This document shows positions 61,934 through 64,000 of a stretch of 64,000 nt of DNA, piece after piece. The stretch comes from Granulicella sp. L46 (GTDB lineage Bacteria; Acidobacteriota; Terriglobia; Terriglobales; Acidobacteriaceae), in the NCBI RefSeq assembly GCF_009765785.1, contig NZ_LMUT01000012.1, positions 1,522,654 to 1,586,653 of the forward strand. The letters are read 5' to 3'. The position numbers and the translations under genes were made by a program. A model generated the notes under the pieces. That model was not told the DNA's origin and searched no databases. It worked only from the letters and a program-made list of their open reading frames with translations. Every line of letters begins with the position of its first letter. The stretch's first letter is position 1.

Positions 61934-64000
61934 TCTACTACGCTTCCCTTCCACAACCAATGATGCGGAGGCGCGAGCGGCAGCGCTTGATACGAGGGCT
62001 TCGTGCATCGTCGAAGCGCCTGCCGGATCAGGGAAGACCGGACTTCTGGTGCAGCGCTATCTGAAGCTGCTTGGAACCGACACGGTCGAGCAGCCGGAAG
62101 AAGTGCTCGCCATCACATTTACCAACAAGGCGACCTCCGAGCTGCGCGAGCGTGTGCTGGAGCAATTGCAGCAGGCAAAGCAAGGGGCGCTCAAGCAAGA
62201 CTCTTCGAGCTTTGAGCAAGAGACCTGGGGGCTGGCGAAGGCTGCCATTGAGCGCAGCGCAAAACTTGGCTGGGGATTGCTGGAGAGGCCGAGTCGATTG
62301 AACATTCGCTCGATCGACTCGGTGTGCGCTGAGATTGCGAACTCGCTGCCACTGCTATCAGGAGCAGGTGGGCCGCGACAGCCAATCGAAGACGCCGAGC
62401 CGCTGTATCGGCTGGCGGCGCGACGAACACTTCTACAGCTTGGTGGTGAAGATGCCGCCTTGCATGCGGCGCTTTGTACCGTGCTGCTGCATCGCGATGG
62501 CAACCTCGCTGACTGCGAAACGCTGCTGGCAGACATGCTGAGAACTCGTGAGCAATGGGGCGAGCTGGTGCCCCTAGCGCCCAGTGCAACCGATGATGCA
62601 GAGCTTGATCGCGAGGTGCGCGTGAAGCTCGAGCGATCGCTGGAAAGCATTGTGTGTGCTGGCCTTTCACGCGCGCTACGGGCATTGCCTGCAGATGTTC
62701 TGCAGGAACTGACGTCCCTAGCTTCGCAGCTTGGTATCGAGCCTGGAATCGATGAGAATCCCTCGCCAATTGCTCTGTGCGCAGGCAGGCACGATCCTCC
62801 AGAGGCGGTTGCTGAGCATCTGGATCATTGGGTCGCCCTGATCTGGCTGGTGTTGAAGACCGATGGAGATTGGCGCAAACGGCATTGGCGGACAGACATG
62901 AAGTTTGAGATTCCGAAGCCTGATACAGCTCGGCTTAAGGATCTGGTCCAGAGAATTCAAAGTGACGAGCTTCGCGAAGCGTTGGCCGGTGTGCTCGCAC
63001 TGCCGCCGGCGAAATACCCGAACGACCAGTGGGAGGTTGCCAAGGCGCTCTTTCGGGTGTTACGGCATACGCTCGCGGAACTGCGACTGCTCTTCGCTGA
63101 GCGCGGTGAATGTGACTTCACCGAGGTTGCGCTTTCCGCGCGCGAGGCGCTTCATTCGGACGAAGGTTCCAGCGATTTCGCGCTTTCAGCCGGCGGAACG
63201 CTGCGCCACTTGCTGGTGGACGAAATGCAGGATACTTCGTCTGGTCAGTATGAGCTTCTCGATCTCCTCACGCGTTCCTGGGACGGACGCACACAGACGT
63301 TATTCCTTGTCGGCGATCCCAAGCAATCGATTTACTTGTTCCGCCAGGCGCGCGTTGAGCGCTTCCTACGCACCATGAAAGATCAGCTGCTGGGCGAGAT
63401 CGAATTGGAGTCTCTGCAATTGACGTCGAACTTTCGTTCCCAGCCGGTGCTGGTTGCAAACTTCAATGCGATCTTCGATGTGCTTTTTCCCCGACCCGAT
63501 GATCAGCGGCTGTTGGGAAGCGAAGGCATCGACGTCCCGTTTGTGGAAGCCGCTGCGGTGCGCGACCACACCAGCGATACTGGCGTACGCTGGCATCCGG
63601 CGGTACTCGCAAAAGGAGGTTCGCGCAGTGATCATGTAGCGCGGGAGGCTCGCAGCATTCGCCGCATCATAGAAGAGCGGCTGGCCATCCCGCTGCCATT
63701 CGGACGAAATGCACCTTCGCAACTCAAGCCGTGGCGCATCGCGGTTCTTGGGCGGGCGAAGAGCCATCTCTCGGCAGTGATTGAAGAGTTTAAGAAGGAT
63801 TATGGAGATGGGCCGATCCCCTATCGCGCCATCGATCTGGATCCGTTGGATCAGCTGCCGGAAGTGCTCGACGCGTTCGCGCTCACTCGGGCATTGCTGC
63901 ATCCGTCAGATCGCATAGCGTGGCTCGCGGTGCTGCATGCGCCCTGGTGCGGGCTCGGGCTGGCGGATCTTCTAGCGCTTACCGGTGAAGGCGAAGATGC
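61926..64000 (+). CDS. addA: AddA-like helicase-nuclease subunit, partial at window end
   Basis: The start is TTG 61926 with GGAGGA just upstream, overlapping the addB stop; no ATG in frame is near. The 691 residues visible are a UvrD/RecB-type helicase: APAGSGKT (about 31-38), LAITFTNKATSELRERV, NIRSIDSVCAEI, LLVDEMQDTSSGQYELLDLL, VGDPKQSIYLFRQA and LTSNFRS. The RecB-type nuclease domain expected at the C-terminus lies beyond the window. It is the motor subunit of an AddAB repair complex. Confidence 0.9.
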   Translation, partial: MSNLLRFPSTTNDAEARAAALDTRASCIVEAPAGSGKTGLLVQRYLKLLGTDTVEQPEEVLAITFTNKATSELRERVLEQLQQAKQGALKQDSSSFEQETWGLAKAAIERSAKLGWGLLERPSRLNIRSIDSVCAEIANSLPLLSGAGGPRQPIEDAEPLYRLAARRTLLQLGGEDAALHAALCTVLLHRDGNLADCETLLADMLRTREQWGELVPLAPSATDDAELDREVRVKLERSLESIVCAGLSRALRALPADVLQELTSLASQLGIEPGIDENPSPIALCAGRHDPPEAVAEHLDHWVALIWLVLKTDGDWRKRHWRTDMKFEIPKPDTARLKDLVQRIQSDELREALAGVLALPPAKYPNDQWEVAKALFRVLRHTLAELRLLFAERGECDFTEVALSAREALHSDEGSSDFALSAGGTLRHLLVDEMQDTSSGQYELLDLLTRSWDGRTQTLFLVGDPKQSIYLFRQARVERFLRTMKDQLLGEIELESLQLTSNFRSQPVLVANFNAIFDVLFPRPDDQRLLGSEGIDVPFVEAAAVRDHTSDTGVRWHPAVLAKGGSRSDHVAREARSIRRIIEERLAIPLPFGRNAPSQLKPWRIAVLGRAKSHLSAVIEEFKKDYGDGPIPYRAIDLDPLDQLPEVLDAFALTRALLHPSDRIAWLAVLHAPWCGLGLADLLALTGEGED

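Overview
The window is high-GC bacterial chromosome that looks like Acidobacteriota, probably the Terriglobus/Granulicella/Edaphobacter group. This is inferred from gene content and style: lipid A and LPS genes (LpxL-like, LptE, KdsD), many secreted peptidases, CocE and M1 enzymes, SYLF and DUF4142 proteins, and short dispersed repeats. There is no 16S gene or other decisive marker. It is mostly core chromosome. I see no tRNA, rRNA, CRISPR array, transposase, integrase or prophage.

Layout. 1-16.6 kb is mainly minus strand: lipid A acyltransferase, SYLF protein, LuxR-type regulator, dcd, HU (plus strand), priA, a frameshifted cupin gene, an AlaX-type editing protein, fbp, a Tat-exported M24 peptidase (plus strand), a CocE hydrolase, holA-lptE and an M1 peptidase. 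16.6-34 kb holds DUF4126, Mn catalase, tilS-ftsH, ispD and ispF separated by an accessory block (DinB, ArsR, two SDRs, SnoaL-like), gltX, a TlpA/DsbD-N pair and kdsD. 34-39.8 kb holds proS, a bifunctional penicillin-binding protein and a multi-pass membrane protein. 39.8-57.7 kb holds a GMC oxidoreductase, an esterase, two nucleoside-salvage clusters (cdd-deoA and nupC-punA-udk), cspA, TPM-LemA, ptrB, an MsbA-like exporter and a CusF-SCO fusion. 57.9-64 kb holds an MFS transporter and an AddB/AddA helicase-nuclease pair; AddA runs off the window.

How the genes work together. Cdd, DeoA, PunA, Udk and the CNT permease form a nucleoside uptake and recycling set, and Dcd feeds dUTP/dTTP synthesis. 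HolA, PriA, HU and AddAB serve replication and repair. LpxL, LptE and KdsD serve the outer membrane. TlpA with DsbD-N, and SCO, are envelope redox and copper functions.

The most unusual signals are not genes. The G/C strand bias reverses sign between about 34 and 39.8 kb without an obvious origin. Four 8-bp repeats spaced about two helical turns apart lie upstream of the LuxR-type gene. Heptanucleotide-period tracts lie around 21.7-22.9 kb. A dispersed repeat is read in frame inside tilS. An AT-richer intergenic region near 31.4 kb has strong hairpins, and the leader between the SCO and MFS genes is highly foldable.
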